From Streptococcus mitis (GTDB taxonomy: Bacteria; Bacillota; Bacilli; Lactobacillales; Streptococcaceae): DNA of 64,000 nt. Below are positions 7,226 to 18,400 of the stretch, in pieces. Each line of letters opens with the position of its first letter. The stretch's first letter is position 1. The DNA lies in contig CP014326.1 in the NCBI GenBank assembly GCA_001560895.1, positions 632,001 to 696,000 of the forward strand. The letters run 5' to 3'. The position numbers were made by a program, and so were the translations under genes. The notes under the pieces are model-generated. The model searched no databases, was not told the origin of the DNA, and saw only the letters and a program-made list of their open reading frames with translations.

Positions 7226-8254
7226 TTAATAGATAAACATGGCATCGCCAAAACTAAAGAAGCGGTAGTGTTCTTGGATGGCATGGTGGTAGGCATCTAA
7301 GACTAATTCGCGACCTGCAAAGGCAGAAACCAACATGACCAGAGTTGATTTTGGCAGGTGGAAGTTGGTTGAGAAGGCATCCACAACCTTCCATTCATAG
7401 CCAGGTTTGATAAAGATATTGGTCCAGCCAGAATCTGCTTGGATTTGCCCCTCAAACTTGGAACCAATAGTCTCCAAGGTGCGAATAGAAGTGGTTCCGA
7501 CAGCGATGACACGACCACCATTTTCCTTAACAGAGCGAAGAGTGGCAGCCGCTTCCTCAGAAAGTTGGTAGAATTCTGAGTGCATTTCATGTTCGTCCAG
7601 ATTGTCAACAGAAACGGGTCTAAAGGTTCCGAGCCCGACATGCAGAGTCAGATAGACTAGATGAACGCCTTTAGCTTGGATTTCTGTTAGCAGTTCTTTG
7701 GTGAAGTGCAGTCCAGCAGTTGGTGCAGCAGCAGAGCCACTTTCTTTGGCGTAGACGGTTTGATAACGCTCACGGTCATCTAGTTTTTCGTGGATATAAG
7801 GTGGCAGAGGCATTTCACCTAGACTTTCCAAAACTTCTAGGAAAATTCCTTGGTATTCAAAGCGGACAATGCGGCCCCCATGGGTCAATTCTTCTGTCAC
7901 GACAGCGCTGAGGCGACCATCACCAAAACTGACACGAGTACCAACCTTGAGACGTTTGGCAGGTTTAGCCAGAACTTCCCACTCATCTCCACTAGTATTT
8001 TTGAGTAGAAGAAGTTCCACATGGCCCCCTGTTTCCTCTTTTTGACCATAGAGGCGGGCAGGGAGAACGCGGGTGTCGTTCATGACAAGGGCATCACCAG
8101 GTTCCAGCATATCAATAATAGAGTGGAAGTGTTTATCCTGCATTTCTCCCGTCTCACGGTTGACAATGAGGAGTTTAGAGGCATCCCGTTTTTCAAGGGG
8201 CGTTTGGGCAATCAATTCCTCGGGTAAGTGGAAGTCAAAATCAGCTGTATTCAT
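7226..8254 (-). CDS. queA: S-adenosylmethionine:tRNA ribosyltransferase-isomerase QueA
   Basis: This 342-residue cytoplasmic enzyme transfers and isomerises the ribose of SAM onto preQ1 in tRNA to make epoxyqueuosine. The protein is full-length and collinear with the family. Signature stretches include [20 protein letters not shown] at the N-terminus, [16 protein letters not shown] (about 53-68), [10 protein letters not shown] (about 178-187) and [10 protein letters not shown] (about 206-215). I chose ATG 8254 ([14 protein letters not shown]), the usual start of streptococcal QueA. An in-frame ATG four codons upstream (8266) is possible but would be atypical. It is transcribed divergently from nagB. 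Confidence 0.95.
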   Translation of the reverse strand: MNTADFDFHLPEELIAQTPLEKRDASKLLIVNRETGEMQDKHFHSIIDMLEPGDALVMNDTRVLPARLYGQKEETGGHVELLLLKNTSGDEWEVLAKPAKRLKVGTRVSFGDGRLSAVVTEELTHGGRIVRFEYQGIFLEVLESLGEMPLPPYIHEKLDDRERYQTVYAKESGSAAAPTAGLHFTKELLTEIQAKGVHLVYLTLHVGLGTFRPVSVDNLDEHEMHSEFYQLSEEAAATLRSVKENGGRVIAVGTTSIRTLETIGSKFEGQIQADSGWTNIFIKPGYEWKVVDAFSTNFHLPKSTLVMLVSAFAGRELVLDAYHHAIQEHYRFFSFGDAMFIY

Positions 8255-8330
8255 ATATCTGTTCATTCTTTCTAAGTTCTAATCCTATCCATTATAACAT
8301 GTTTCAAGTTTGGACGCTCTTTTTTAGAAA

Positions 8331-8344
8331 TTAAATCGTTTTCA
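8331..8344 (+). promoter_or_regulatory. Candidate cre (CcpA) site upstream of nagB
   Basis: TTAAATCGTTTTCA matches the cre consensus TGNAANCGNWNNCA at all but the second defined position. It lies just upstream of the nagB -35. Carbon catabolite control of nagB is expected in streptococci. Confidence 0.45.
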
Positions 8345-8345
8345 C

Positions 8346-8374
8346 TTGACAAAAATTGGTCTATACCATATAAT
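8346..8374 (+). promoter_or_regulatory. nagB promoter
   Basis: Consensus TTGACA (8346-8351), a 17-nt spacer, then TATAAT (8369-8374). Confidence 0.8.
8355..8369 (+). promoter_or_regulatory. NagR (GntR-type) operator in the nagB promoter spacer
   Basis: ATTGGTCTATACCAT is an inverted repeat (TGGT...ACCA) centred between the -35 and -10 boxes. It matches the dre-type operator that NagR repressors bind to control glucosamine catabolism genes, so occupation would block RNA polymerase directly. NagR itself is not in the window. Confidence 0.65.
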
Positions 8375-8403
8375 AAATATAGATTGAAACGGAGGATAAA
8401 AAG

Positions 8404-9111
8404 ATGAAAGTTATTAAAGTTGAAAACCAAATCGAAGGTGGAAAAGTTGCTTTTGAGATTTTGAAGGAAAAATTGGCCAACGGCGCTCAAACCCTAGGAC
8501 TTGCGACAGGAAGTAGCCCACTTGAATTTTACAAGGAAATTGTTGAGAGTGACCTTGATTTTTCAAATCTAACCAGTGTCAACCTTGATGAGTATGTAGG
8601 GCTTGATGGGGACAATCCACAGTCTTATCGTTACTTCATGCAAGAAAACTTGTTTAACAAAAAACCATTTAAAGAAAGTTTCTTGCCTCGTGGGGTTAAG
8701 GACAATGCTGAAGCTGAAGTTGAACGCTACAACCAAATTTTGGCTGACCATCCAGTTGACCTCCAAATCTTGGGAATCGGTCGCAATGGACACATCGGAT
8801 TTAATGAGCCAGGAACTGCCTTTGATAGCCAGACACACCTTGTAGATCTAGACCAGTCTACAATCGAAGCCAATGCGCGCTTCTTTGACAAGATTGAAGA
8901 CGTCCCAACCCAAGCCATTTCAATGGGAATTAAAAATATCTTGGATGCCAAGTCTATTATTCTCTTTGCTTATGGTGAGTCGAAAGCAGAAGCCATTGCC
9001 GGAACCGTGTCTGGCCCAGTGACTGAAAGTCTACCAGCAAGTAGTCTGCAAAATCACCCTGATGTGACCATTATCGCAGATGCTGAAGCACTTAGCTTAC
9101 TTGAAAAATAA
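8404..9111 (+). CDS. nagB: Glucosamine-6-phosphate deaminase NagB
   Basis: This 235-residue cytoplasmic enzyme converts glucosamine-6-phosphate to fructose-6-phosphate and ammonia, feeding amino sugars into glycolysis. Visible signatures are the phosphate-binding LGLATGSSP (about 31-39), NLDEYVGL with the catalytic Asp62, and the active-site block [14 protein letters not shown] (about 124-137) with His130. The protein is the shorter Gram-positive form without the allosteric C-terminal extension of E. coli NagB. ACGGAGG precedes the ATG. It is monocistronic, with its own promoter carrying NagR- and CcpA-like sites. Confidence 0.96.
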   Translation: MKVIKVENQIEGGKVAFEILKEKLANGAQTLGLATGSSPLEFYKEIVESDLDFSNLTSVNLDEYVGLDGDNPQSYRYFMQENLFNKKPFKESFLPRGVKDNAEAEVERYNQILADHPVDLQILGIGRNGHIGFNEPGTAFDSQTHLVDLDQSTIEANARFFDKIEDVPTQAISMGIKNILDAKSIILFAYGESKAEAIAGTVSGPVTESLPASSLQNHPDVTIIADAEALSLLEK

Positions 9112-9138
9112 AAAAGTGAAACCATTCAGTATTTTCTA

Positions 9139-9152
9139 TTGAGCGCTTTCAA
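9139..9152 (-). promoter_or_regulatory. cre-like palindrome between nagB and rpsU
   Basis: On the minus strand the site reads TTGAAAGCGCTCAA, close to a CcpA cre element. It lies about 50 nt upstream of the rpsU -35. Functional meaning is uncertain; it is also a short imperfect palindrome that could arise by chance. Confidence 0.3.
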
Positions 9153-9199
9153 GACTTGTATAAATGGCAGAAAAAATCAAAATTAAACCGCATTTTTTC

Positions 9200-9228
9200 T
9201 TGACAATTATTCCTTTTACGTGTAGAAT
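9200..9228 (+). promoter_or_regulatory. rpsU promoter
   Basis: TTGACA (9200-9205), a 17-nt spacer, then TAGAAT (9223-9228), with an extended TG before the -10. Confidence 0.75.
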
Positions 9229-9262
9229 AGAATAGATCTTGAACTTGAAGGGAGTGAAAAAA

Positions 9263-9439
9263 ATGTCTAAAACAGTAGTACGTAAGAATGAATCTCTTGA
9301 CGACGCACTTCGTCGTTTCAAACGTGCGGTTACTAAAGCTGGTACTCTTCAAGAAACACGCAAACGTGAATTCTATGAAAAACCTTCTGTAAAACGTAAA
9401 CGTAAATCAGAAGCAGCTCGTAAACGTAAAAAATTCTAA
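9263..9439 (+). CDS. rpsU: 30S ribosomal protein bS21
   Basis: This 58-residue, extremely basic small-subunit protein sits near the anti-Shine-Dalgarno end of 16S rRNA. The sequence begins [20 protein letters not shown] and ends in the Arg/Lys-rich tail RKRKKF typical of Firmicute bS21. ATG 9263 is preceded by AAGGGAG at the right distance; an upstream in-frame extension to 9239 would swallow the ribosome binding site. It has its own strong promoter and terminator. Confidence 0.97.
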
Positions 9440-9447
9440 TTGAAATG

Positions 9448-9477
9448 AAAGGCTAGAGAAATCTAGTCCTTTTTCTT
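9448..9477 (+). terminator. rpsU terminator
   Basis: AAAGGCTAGA pairs with TCTAGTCCTTT (one bulged base) and is followed by TTTC. Confidence 0.65.
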
Positions 9478-9568
9478 TTAAATAAATACTCCAAAGCCTG
9501 CAAAAATCTCAAATATCCTCCTACAATTTGATATAATAGTAAAAAGAACTCGATTGAAGGAGGAAATG

Positions 9569-10507
9569 ATGTCGGTTTTAGTAAAAGAAGTGATTGAAAA
9601 GCTTAGACTAGACATTGTCTATGGCGAACCAGAATTACTTGAAAAGGAAATCAATACAGCGGACATTACGCGACCTGGTCTTGAAATGACAGGTTATTTT
9701 GACTACTACACGCCAGAGCGGATCCAGCTCTTAGGGATGAAGGAGTGGTCTTATCTGATTAGCATGCCTTCTAACAGCCGTTATGAAGTTTTGAAAAAAA
9801 TGTTTCTACCTGAGACACCTGCGGTTATTGTTGCCCGTGGTTTGGTGGTTCCAGAGGAGATGTTAAAGGCAGCCAGAGAATGTAAGATTGCCATTTTAAC
9901 CAGCCGTACAGCTACCAGTCGTTTGTCTGGAGAATTATCTAGTTATCTGGATTCTCGTTTGGCGGAACGCACCAGTGTTCACGGTGTCTTGATGGATATC
10001 TATGGGATGGGTGTCTTGATTCAAGGAGATAGTGGTATCGGTAAGAGTGAAACAGGTCTGGAGCTTGTCAAACGTGGTCACCGCTTGGTAGCAGATGATC
10101 GGGTAGATATTTATTCTAAGGATGAATTAACTCTTTGGGGAGAGCCTGCTGAAATCTTGAAACACTTGATTGAAATTCGTGGGGTTGGTATTATCGATGT
10201 CATGAGCCTCTACGGTGCGAGTGCGGTAAAAGATTCTTCACAAGTTCAGTTGGCTGTCTACTTGGAAAATTACGATACGCATAAGACCTTTGATCGACTT
10301 GGAAATAATGCAGAGGAATTAGAAATTTCTGGCGTAGCCATTCCTCGTATCCGTATTCCAGTTAAAACAGGTCGTAATATCTCTGTCGTGATTGAGGCTG
10401 CTGCCATGAATTATCGTGCTAAGGAAATGGGCTTTGATGCGACGCGTTTATTTGAAGAACGATTGACAAATCTTATTGCTCAAAACGAGGAGGTCCCTAA
10501 TGCTTGA
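9569..10507 (+). CDS. hprK: HPr kinase/phosphorylase
   Basis: This 312-residue enzyme phosphorylates and dephosphorylates HPr at Ser46, setting carbon catabolite repression through CcpA. The P-loop GDSGIGKS is at about 153-160, the conserved His138 lies in RTSVHGV, and the C-terminal signature VTGRNI-like region is seen as [18 protein letters not shown]. Two ATGs are adjacent (9566, 9569); GGAGG is better spaced to the second, and [12 protein letters not shown] is the usual streptococcal N-terminus. A TATAAT at 9533-9538 is the likely -10. Its last 8 nt overlap lgt. Confidence 0.96.
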   Translation: MSVLVKEVIEKLRLDIVYGEPELLEKEINTADITRPGLEMTGYFDYYTPERIQLLGMKEWSYLISMPSNSRYEVLKKMFLPETPAVIVARGLVVPEEMLKAARECKIAILTSRTATSRLSGELSSYLDSRLAERTSVHGVLMDIYGMGVLIQGDSGIGKSETGLELVKRGHRLVADDRVDIYSKDELTLWGEPAEILKHLIEIRGVGIIDVMSLYGASAVKDSSQVQLAVYLENYDTHKTFDRLGNNAEELEISGVAIPRIRIPVKTGRNISVVIEAAAMNYRAKEMGFDATRLFEERLTNLIAQNEEVPNA

Positions 10508-11288
10508 TCCAATTGCTATTCATCTAGGCCCTATAGCCATTCGTTGGTATGCTTTGTGTATTGTGACAGGCTTGATTCTTGCGGTTTATTTGACCATGAA
10601 AGAAGCGCCTAGGAAGAAGATCATACCAGACGATATTTTAGATTTTATCTTAGTAGCCTTTCCTCTGGCTATTTTAGGAGCTCGTCTCTACTATGTCATT
10701 TTCCGTTTTGATTACTATAGTCAGAATTTAGGAGAGATTTTTGCCATTTGGAATGGTGGTTTGGCCATCTACGGTGGTTTGATAACTGGGGCCCTTGTAC
10801 TCTACATCTTTGCCGATCGTAAACTCATCAATACTTGGGATTTTCTAGACATTGCAGCGCCTAGTGTCATGATTGCCCAAAGTTTGGGGCGCTGGGGCAA
10901 TTTCTTTAATCAAGAAGCTTATGGTGCAGCAGTGGATAATTTGGATTATCTACCTGCCTTTATCCGTGATCAGATGTATATTGAGGGGAGCTACCGTCAG
11001 CCGACCTTCCTTTATGAATCCCTATGGAATCTACTTGGCTTTGCCTTGATTCTGATATTCAGACGAAAATGGAAGAGCCTCAGACGAGGTCATATCACTG
11101 CTTTCTACTTAATTTGGTATGGTTTCGGTCGTATGGTTATCGAAGGCATGCGGGCAGATAGCCTTATGTTCTTTGGTCTTCGAGTATCTCAGTGGCTTTC
11201 AGTTGTCCTTATCGGTCTCGGTATTTTTATCGTTCTATATCAAAATCGAAAGAAGGCCCCTTACTATGTTACAGAGGAGGAAAACTAA
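10500..11288 (+). CDS. lgt: Phosphatidylglycerol:prolipoprotein diacylglyceryl transferase Lgt
   Basis: This 262-residue polytopic membrane enzyme attaches diacylglycerol to the lipobox cysteine of prolipoproteins. Substrates in this window would be PstS and the amino-acid-binding lipoprotein. The Lgt signature [13 protein letters not shown] (about 131-143) is intact, as are [11 protein letters not shown] and the C-terminal [15 protein letters not shown]. The start is ATG 10500, behind GAGGAGG, overlapping the hprK stop by 8 nt. The linkage with hprK is typical of streptococci. Confidence 0.96.
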   Translation: MLDPIAIHLGPIAIRWYALCIVTGLILAVYLTMKEAPRKKIIPDDILDFILVAFPLAILGARLYYVIFRFDYYSQNLGEIFAIWNGGLAIYGGLITGALVLYIFADRKLINTWDFLDIAAPSVMIAQSLGRWGNFFNQEAYGAAVDNLDYLPAFIRDQMYIEGSYRQPTFLYESLWNLLGFALILIFRRKWKSLRRGHITAFYLIWYGFGRMVIEGMRADSLMFFGLRVSQWLSVVLIGLGIFIVLYQNRKKAPYYVTEEEN

Positions 11289-11672
11289 ATGTTAGAAGTT
11301 GCATATATTCTTGTAGCCCTTGCTTTGATTGTATTTTTGGTTTATCTGATTATCACTGTACAAAAGCTTGGACGTGTGATCGATGAAACAGAGAAGACGA
11401 TTAAAACCTTAACTTCAGATGTGGATGTGACCTTGCACCATACCAATGAGTTATTGGCTAAGGTCAATGTCTTGGCAGATGATATCAATGTCAAGGTGGC
11501 AACAATTGATCCACTCTTTAGTGCTGTTGCAGATTTATCTCTATCTGTTTCAGATCTCAATGACCATGCGCGTGTCTTGAGCAAGAAAGCTTCATCAGCT
11601 GGTTCAAAAACCATTAAGACTGGTGCAAGTTTGTCAGCTCTTCGTCTTGCAAGTAAATTTTTCAAAAAATAA
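11289..11672 (+). CDS. DUF948-type membrane-anchored protein
   Basis: The 127-residue protein has one N-terminal membrane helix (about 3-26) followed by a long amphipathic helical region with repeating T/V/D heptads (TIKTLTSDVDVTLHHTNELLAKVNVLADDINVKV). This architecture is that of the DUF948 family. Its ATG abuts the lgt stop. Members often sit with a YtxH-like partner, as here; the function is unknown and an envelope-associated role is inferred. Confidence 0.8.
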   Translation: MLEVAYILVALALIVFLVYLIITVQKLGRVIDETEKTIKTLTSDVDVTLHHTNELLAKVNVLADDINVKVATIDPLFSAVADLSLSVSDLNDHARVLSKKASSAGSKTIKTGASLSALRLASKFFKK

Positions 11673-11687
11673 AAAAGGAGAATCCTT

Positions 11688-12083
11688 ATGGGTAAACTAT
11701 CCTCAATCCTTTTAGGAACCGTTTCAGGTGCAGCTCTTGCCTTGTTTTTAACAAGCGACAAGGGCAAACAAGTTTGCAGTCAAGCTCAAGATTTTCTAGA
11801 TGATTTGAGAGAAGATCCTGAATATGCTAAAGAGCAGGTCTGTGAAAAACTGACAGAAGTTAAGGAACAAGCTACAGATTTTGTTCTTAAAACCAAAGAA
11901 CAGGTTGAGTCAGGTGAAATCACTGTGGATAGTGTCCTTGCTCAAGCTAAATCATGTGCTCGTCAAGCGACAGAAGCATCAAAAGATCGATTCAATAATC
12001 TCAAGGAGCAGTGGCAAGAAAAGTCCGATAGTCTTGATGAATCAGAAGAGATTGTGATTGATATCGAAGAAGAAAAAATCTAA
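11688..12083 (+). CDS. YtxH-domain protein
   Basis: The 131-residue protein has a short N-terminal hydrophobic Gly-rich segment (LSSILLGTVSGAALALFLTS) followed by a charged helical region with SDKGKQV, the YtxH pattern, and an acidic C-terminus (SEEIVIDIEEEKI). AAAAAGGAG precedes the ATG. It is the last gene of the hprK-lgt-DUF948-YtxH operon and is followed by a terminator. Its function is unknown; relatives are general-stress or envelope-associated proteins in Bacillus. Confidence 0.8.
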   Translation: MGKLSSILLGTVSGAALALFLTSDKGKQVCSQAQDFLDDLREDPEYAKEQVCEKLTEVKEQATDFVLKTKEQVESGEITVDSVLAQAKSCARQATEASKDRFNNLKEQWQEKSDSLDESEEIVIDIEEEKI

Positions 12084-12145
12084 ATTTGACGAGAATGAGC
12101 GAAAACTCAATTCTAGGAGAAAATGAAGCACATTTTCCCACAATC

Positions 12146-12193
12146 AAACGCATAGTATCAAGGATTGTAATTGCCTGATATTATGCGTTTTTT
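12146..12193 (+). terminator. Terminator of the hprK operon
   Basis: AAACGCATA (12146-12154) and TATCA pair with TGATA and TATGCGTTT (12182-12190), followed by TTT. A half copy of this element is found at 5707-5725. Confidence 0.75.
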
Positions 12194-12483
12194 ATGATTT
12201 TTAAGACTTTTTGATAAACCTTTTTTAAAACACATGAGTGTTATGATTTTTTATGGTATAATGGCAGTGTTAGAAGTGAAATATTTACATTTTTTTATAT
12301 TTTACTGATATTTTAGTAATATTAAGCAATCAATTTTCTATGATTAGAAATCAATGTGGTAGCTTATGATCAGGTAGAGGAAAAGCTCTAAAATTTTAGT
12401 CAAGAAACGATTTAGTATTCTGTCAAGGGAAAATATTAGAACCCTCTATTTTGTAAAAAATAGTTAGAAAGAAAGTTAGTAAA
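12194..12483 (+). promoter_or_regulatory. Upstream region and long leader of the first giant surface protein
   Basis: An extended -10 promoter, TGGTATAAT, lies at 12254-12262 without a clear -35. The predicted leader is about 215 nt, AT-rich, with no gene. It is unlike the leaders of the other two giant genes. The ribosome binding site is weak (GAAAGAAAG about 10 nt before ATG). Confidence 0.5.
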
Positions 12484-15400
12484 ATGAAAGACATTTTTAA
12501 TAAACGTCAACGCTTTTCAATTCGAAAGTTTTCGGTTGGAGTGGCTTCTGTATTAATAGGAATTACCTTGTTTACACCATCCCAGGGAGTACTGGCTTCT
12601 ACGGAAAATAATTTGGCAACAGAGATAGGTGCTAATTCTGAAAAGGAGAATGCGACCCCGACTGTGGAGAAAAAAGAAGAGAATCAAAATTCACCAGAGA
12701 ATCAAGATGCTATCCCCAGTCCAGTCCCAAAAGATACTCCAATAATATCTACAAGAACTACAGAACTTGAGACATCTGGGGATAAAGAAAATAATAGCTT
12801 GACCACAAGGGCTTCCGTGGCGGGTGAAGACAGATCAAGTGCTCCAGCGGTGAGAGCGGCATCGAATCCTTCCGAGATAAAAAAATATGAATTGACTGAG
12901 GAAGATGCTAAAAAAATCAAAGCAGGAGTAATCGGTTCAGAAGGCAATAAGCTTGACAGTTTGTTATTAAACGGCCCTGAGTTAAGTCCAGAAGCTTATA
13001 CAGATAATGACTACTTGAAGGATAAAGAAGAACTTTATATTTATGAAAAAGGCGGGAAAAAGTATGTAGGCTATAATAGTCATCCCTTATTAGAAGATAC
13101 TGATGGTGATGGTATTATTGATAGTAAAGAAAAGCCAGATGAAAAATTAAAATGGAATGTCAGTGAGCGCGATATGATTATGTTCATGGAATTGTCCTAC
13201 CGTGATGATAATTATATTGATAGAGTGCTGGATCATAAGAAACCCTTAACAGAGTCAGAGTTATATAAAAATAATGGTGACAGTAGACCACGTTATGAGT
13301 ATATGATGATGAATAAGGAATTGGGACCTTATTGGGAAAGGAAGAAAAGTTATCATACCTCCAGTGGACTAGATGCTGTCTTGTATGAAACAAAGAGTGA
13401 TTTCTCATATTTACCAAATGGAACTGCTCAAGTGTTAGCCTTTCGTGGAACAAGTGATGCCAAAGATATAGGAACTGATATAACACTTGGATTAGGAAGC
13501 AATCCTCAGCAAGGGATCGATGCAGAAAATATCATGCGTGAACTGGCTAAAGATAAGAGTATTACCAATCTTTATTTGACGGGACATTCTTTAGGAGGAT
13601 ATTTAGTACAACGGGCAATGGTTGAAGCCTATCAGTTGGCATATTCTGACAGTAGAGTCATGTCTTCTAAAGACCAGCAGGCTTATAGAAACTTTTATAA
13701 CAATGTATTAAAAAAAGGAACAACATTCAATGCTCCAAAAGTGAGGACAAATTATTTCTCATCATCTGAATTTTGGCAGAAAGGTCTAGATAGTAAAAAA
13801 ATAGCTAAGTCTGGGAAAATGACACATTATATTGTTGATAATGATTCGACGATAAGTAAAGGCGTCAGCAATGATAGTGATGTTGTTATAAATGTTGGAC
13901 GAACCAGTGGAGGTCATAGTTCACGTTCTTATTTTGAAGCCGATATGATTAATAGACGGTCAGAGTTTATATCTGGGAAACGAATTTCTTTAGATAGGAC
14001 AGGTTATCAAGATAAAAAAATTGCAACAGCTAAATCTGTAGAAAAAGTTGGAGAAACTGTTGTATATAGTAAACGTGGAGATGACATCATTAAGTCAACA
14101 ACTGTTAGTATCAAAGATCCTGATACAGGGCAGATTACTAAAAATACACTTAATGAAGTGTTCAAGAAAGATGGTGCCAAATCAACAGTTGTGGTTACGT
14201 CACTTGAGCCAATTGTTCGTTATGAGAAAGACGCTACAAGACCCAAAGGTGAAGCTAATGTAACAACAGCTGGTACTTCAGGCGCTAGAACAGTAACTAC
14301 AACCTATACTGTGAATCCGACAGATGGTAGCCTTGTTTCGCATGAAGAACCGGCAGTAGTAGTCCCATCCAAACCGACAGTGGTCAAAGTGCCAGCTAAA
14401 GATGAGGTTGAATACCTCAAAGAAGGCGATGATGTGGTTAAGAAGACAACCACTTACGAAGTCAATGCCAGTACAGGTAACCTTGCTCCAACAGAGAAAA
14501 AGGAAATCTTCAAACAAAATGGTGCCAAGGCTAAGTTTGTTGTTACACCAATACAGCCAAGTGTCCGTTATGAAAAAGACTCCACAAGAGCTAGAGGTGG
14601 AGAAAATGTAACAATAGCTGGTACTCCAGGTACCCGAACAGTAACCATCACCTACACGGTTAACCCTACAAATGGTAGACTCATTCCGCATGAAGGCAAA
14701 CCAGTTATCAAATCGTCAATTCCGACAGTGGTCAAGGTGCCAGCTAAGGATGAGGTTGAATACCTCAAAGAGGGTGATAATGTGGTTAAGAAGACTACAA
14801 GTTACGCGGTCAATGCAAGCACAGGTACCCTTACTCCAACAGAGAAAAAGGAAATCTTCAAACAAAATGGTGCCAAGGCTAAGGTTGTTGTTACGCCATT
14901 ACAGCCAAGTGTTCGTTATGATAAAGATGCCACAAGAGCTAGAGGTGGAGAAAATGTAACAATAGCTGGCACTCCAGGTACCCGAACAGTAACCACCACC
15001 TACACGGTTAACCCTACAAATGGTAGACTCATTCCGCATGAAGGCAAACCAGTTATCAAATCGTCAATTTCGACAGTGGTCAAGGTGCCAGCTAAGGATG
15101 AGGTTGAATACCTCAAAGAGGGTGATAATGTGGTTAAGAAGACTACAAGTTACGCGGTCAATGCAAGCACAGGTACCCTTACTCCAACAGAGAAAAAGGA
15201 AATCTTCAAACAAAATAGCGCCAAATCTACAGTTGTGGTTACGCCAATCGAGCCAAGTGTTCGTTATGAAAAAGACACCACAAGAGCCAAAGGTGAAGCA
15301 AATGTAACAATAGCTGGTACTTCAGGCGCTAGAACAGTAACTACAACCTATACTGTGAATCCGACAGATGGCAGCCTCATTCCACATGAAGGCAAACCAG

Positions 15401-18400
15401 TTATCAAATCGTCAACTACCACAGTAGTCAAAGTCCCAGCCCAAGATGAGGTTGAATACCTCAAAGAAGGCGACGACGTGGTTAAGAAGACTACGAGTTA
15501 CGCGGTCAATGCAAGTACAGGTACCCTTACTCCAACAGAGAAAAAGGAAATCTTCAAACAAAATGGTGCCAAGGCTAAGGTTGTTGTTACGCCACTTGAG
15601 CCAAGTGTTCGTTATGATAAAGATGCTACAAGAGCTAGAGGTGGAGAAAATGTAACAGTAGCTGGTACTCCAGGTACAAGCACAGTCACTACTACTTATA
15701 CTGTGAATCCTACAGATGGCAGTCTCATTCCACATGAAGAGCTAGCAGTAGTAGTCCCATCAAAACCTACAGTGGTTAGGGTCCCAGCCCAAGATGAGGT
15801 TGAATACCTCAAAGAAGGCGACGACGTGGTTAAGAAGACTACGAGTTACGCGGTCAATGCAAGCACCGGTGCCCTTACTCCAACAGAGAAAAAGGAAATC
15901 TTCAAACAAAATGGCGTTAAAGCTACAGTTGTTGTTACGCCATTACAGCCAAGTGTTCGTTATGATAAAGATGCCACAAGAGCCAGAGGTGGAGAAAATG
16001 TAACAATAGTTGGCACTCAGGGGACAAGTACACTAACTACAACATATACAGTTAATCCGACAGACGGTAGCCTCATTCCACAAGAAGGGCAACCTGTTAT
16101 CAAACCGTCAACTCCGACAGTGGTCAAGGTCCCGGCCAAAGATGAGGTCGAATACCTCAAAGAAGGCGACGACGTGGTTAAGAAGACTACAAGTTACGCG
16201 GTCAATGCAAGTACAGGTAACCTTACTCCAACAGAGAAAAAGGAAATCTTCAAACAAAGTGGTGCCAAATCTACAGTTGTTGTTACCCAACTTGAGCCAA
16301 GTGTTCGTTATGAAAAAGATGTCACAAGAGCCAAAGGTGAAACTAATGTAACAACAGATGGTACACCAGGAACAAGAACAGTAACTACCACCTACACAGT
16401 TAATCCGACAGATGGCAGTCTCATTCCACATGAAGGCCAACCAGTTATCAAACCGTCAACTCCTACAGTGGTCAAAGTTTCAGCTAAAGATGAGGTCGAA
16501 TACCTCAAAGAAGGCGACAACGTGGTTAAGAAGACTACAAGTTACGCGGTCAATTCAAGTACCGGTGCTCTTACTCCAACAGAGAAAAAGGAAATCTTCA
16601 AACAAAATGGTGCTAAATCTACAGTTGCCGTTACCAAACTAGAGCCAAGTGTTCGTTATGAAAAAGACGCCACAAAAGCCAAAGGTGAAGATAATGTAAC
16701 AACAGTTGGTACACCAGGAACAAGCACAGTCACTACTACTTATACTGTTAACCCTGCAGATGGCAGTCTCATTCCATATGAAGGCCAACCTGTTACCATC
16801 CCTTCGACTCCGACAGTGGTCAAGGTGCCAGCTAAAGACGAGGTTGAATACCTCAAAGAAGGCGATGATGTTGTTAAGAAGACCATAACTTACGCGGTCA
16901 ATGCAAGTACCGGTGCTCTTACTCCAACAGAGAAAAAGGAAATCTTCAAACAAAATGGTGCTAAATCTACAGTTGCCGTTACCAAACTAGAGCCAAGTGT
17001 TCGTTATGAAAAAGACGCCACAAGAGCCAAAGGTGGAGCTAATGTAACAGTAGCTGGTACTTCAGGTACTAGAACAGTAACCACAACCTATACTGTCAAT
17101 CCTACAGATGGCAGCCTCATTCCGCATGAAGAACCTGCAGTGGTAGTTCCCGCAAAACCTACAGTGGTCAAAGTCCCAGCTCAAGATGAGGTTGAATACC
17201 TCAAAGAAGGTGATGATGTAGTTAAGAAGACAACCAGCTACCAAGTCAATGCAAGTACCGGTGCTCTCACTCCAACAGAGAAAAAGGAAGTGTTCAAACA
17301 AAATGGCGCCAAATCTACAGTTGTTGTTACCTCACTTGAGCCAAGTGTTCGTTATGAGAAAGACGCCACAAAAGCCAAAGGTGAAGCTAATGTAACAACA
17401 GCTGGTACACCAGGAACAAGAACAGTAACCACAACCTATACTGTTAACCCTGCAGACGGTAGCCTTATTCCACATGAAGGAAAACCAGTTATCAAACTTT
17501 CAACGCCTACAGTGGTCAAGGTCCCAGCTAAGGATGAGGTTGAATACCTTAAAGATGGTGATGATGTAGTTAAGAAGACAACCAGCTATCAAGTCAATTC
17601 AAGTACCGGTGCCCTTACTCCAACTGTAAGGAAAGACATTACCAGTCCAAATGGCGCTAAATCAACAGTTGTTGTTACGTCACTTGAACCAAGTGTTCGT
17701 TATGAGAAAGATGCCACAAGAGCCAAAGGTGAAGCTAATGTAACAGTAGCTGGTACTCCAGGTACCAGAACAGTAACCACAACATATGCAGTTAATCCTA
17801 CAGACGGCAGCCTCATTCCACATGAAGGTCAACCTGTTATCAAACTTTCAACTACTACAGTGGTCAAGGTCTCGGCCAAAGACGAAGTAGTAGAAACTCC
17901 GATTGAACCAGAAGTGGAATATGTTAAAGATGTTGAAAAAGACTTCGGTACACCAGATCAGCGTACTGAGGGTGAAAAAGGTAAAACAGTTACTATAACT
18001 GCTTACGATGTAGATTCAAAGGACGGTCATATCACAGAACACGTTGGTAATCCAGTATTCATCCCCGCAGGTAAGATAATCGTTAAAGTAGGAGCTAAAA
18101 CTAAGGTTGAACAAACTAAAGATTCTGAAGGTCGCGATGTGATTGATACCACTACCTATGAAGTTAATCCAAAAACAGGTAAGGTAACTCCTACAACCGT
18201 TCGAACTTATGGAACAACAAAAGAACCAACAGTTGAGAAGAGAGTAGTAACATCACCTGTTGTCTATGAAAAAGATGGTACGAAAGAAAAAGGTACAGCC
18301 CCAACTACTGTTAAAGGTGAAGATGGTGAAGACACTGTCACAACCATTTACACTGTGGATCCTAATACTGGAAAGATTACAGCAAGTGAAGGTCAACCAG

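Noticed and set aside
14402-17301. Series of 60-95-codon frames inside the 348-nt repeats on both strands
   Set aside because: Copies of the same out-of-frame reading in each repeat, with no start signals.
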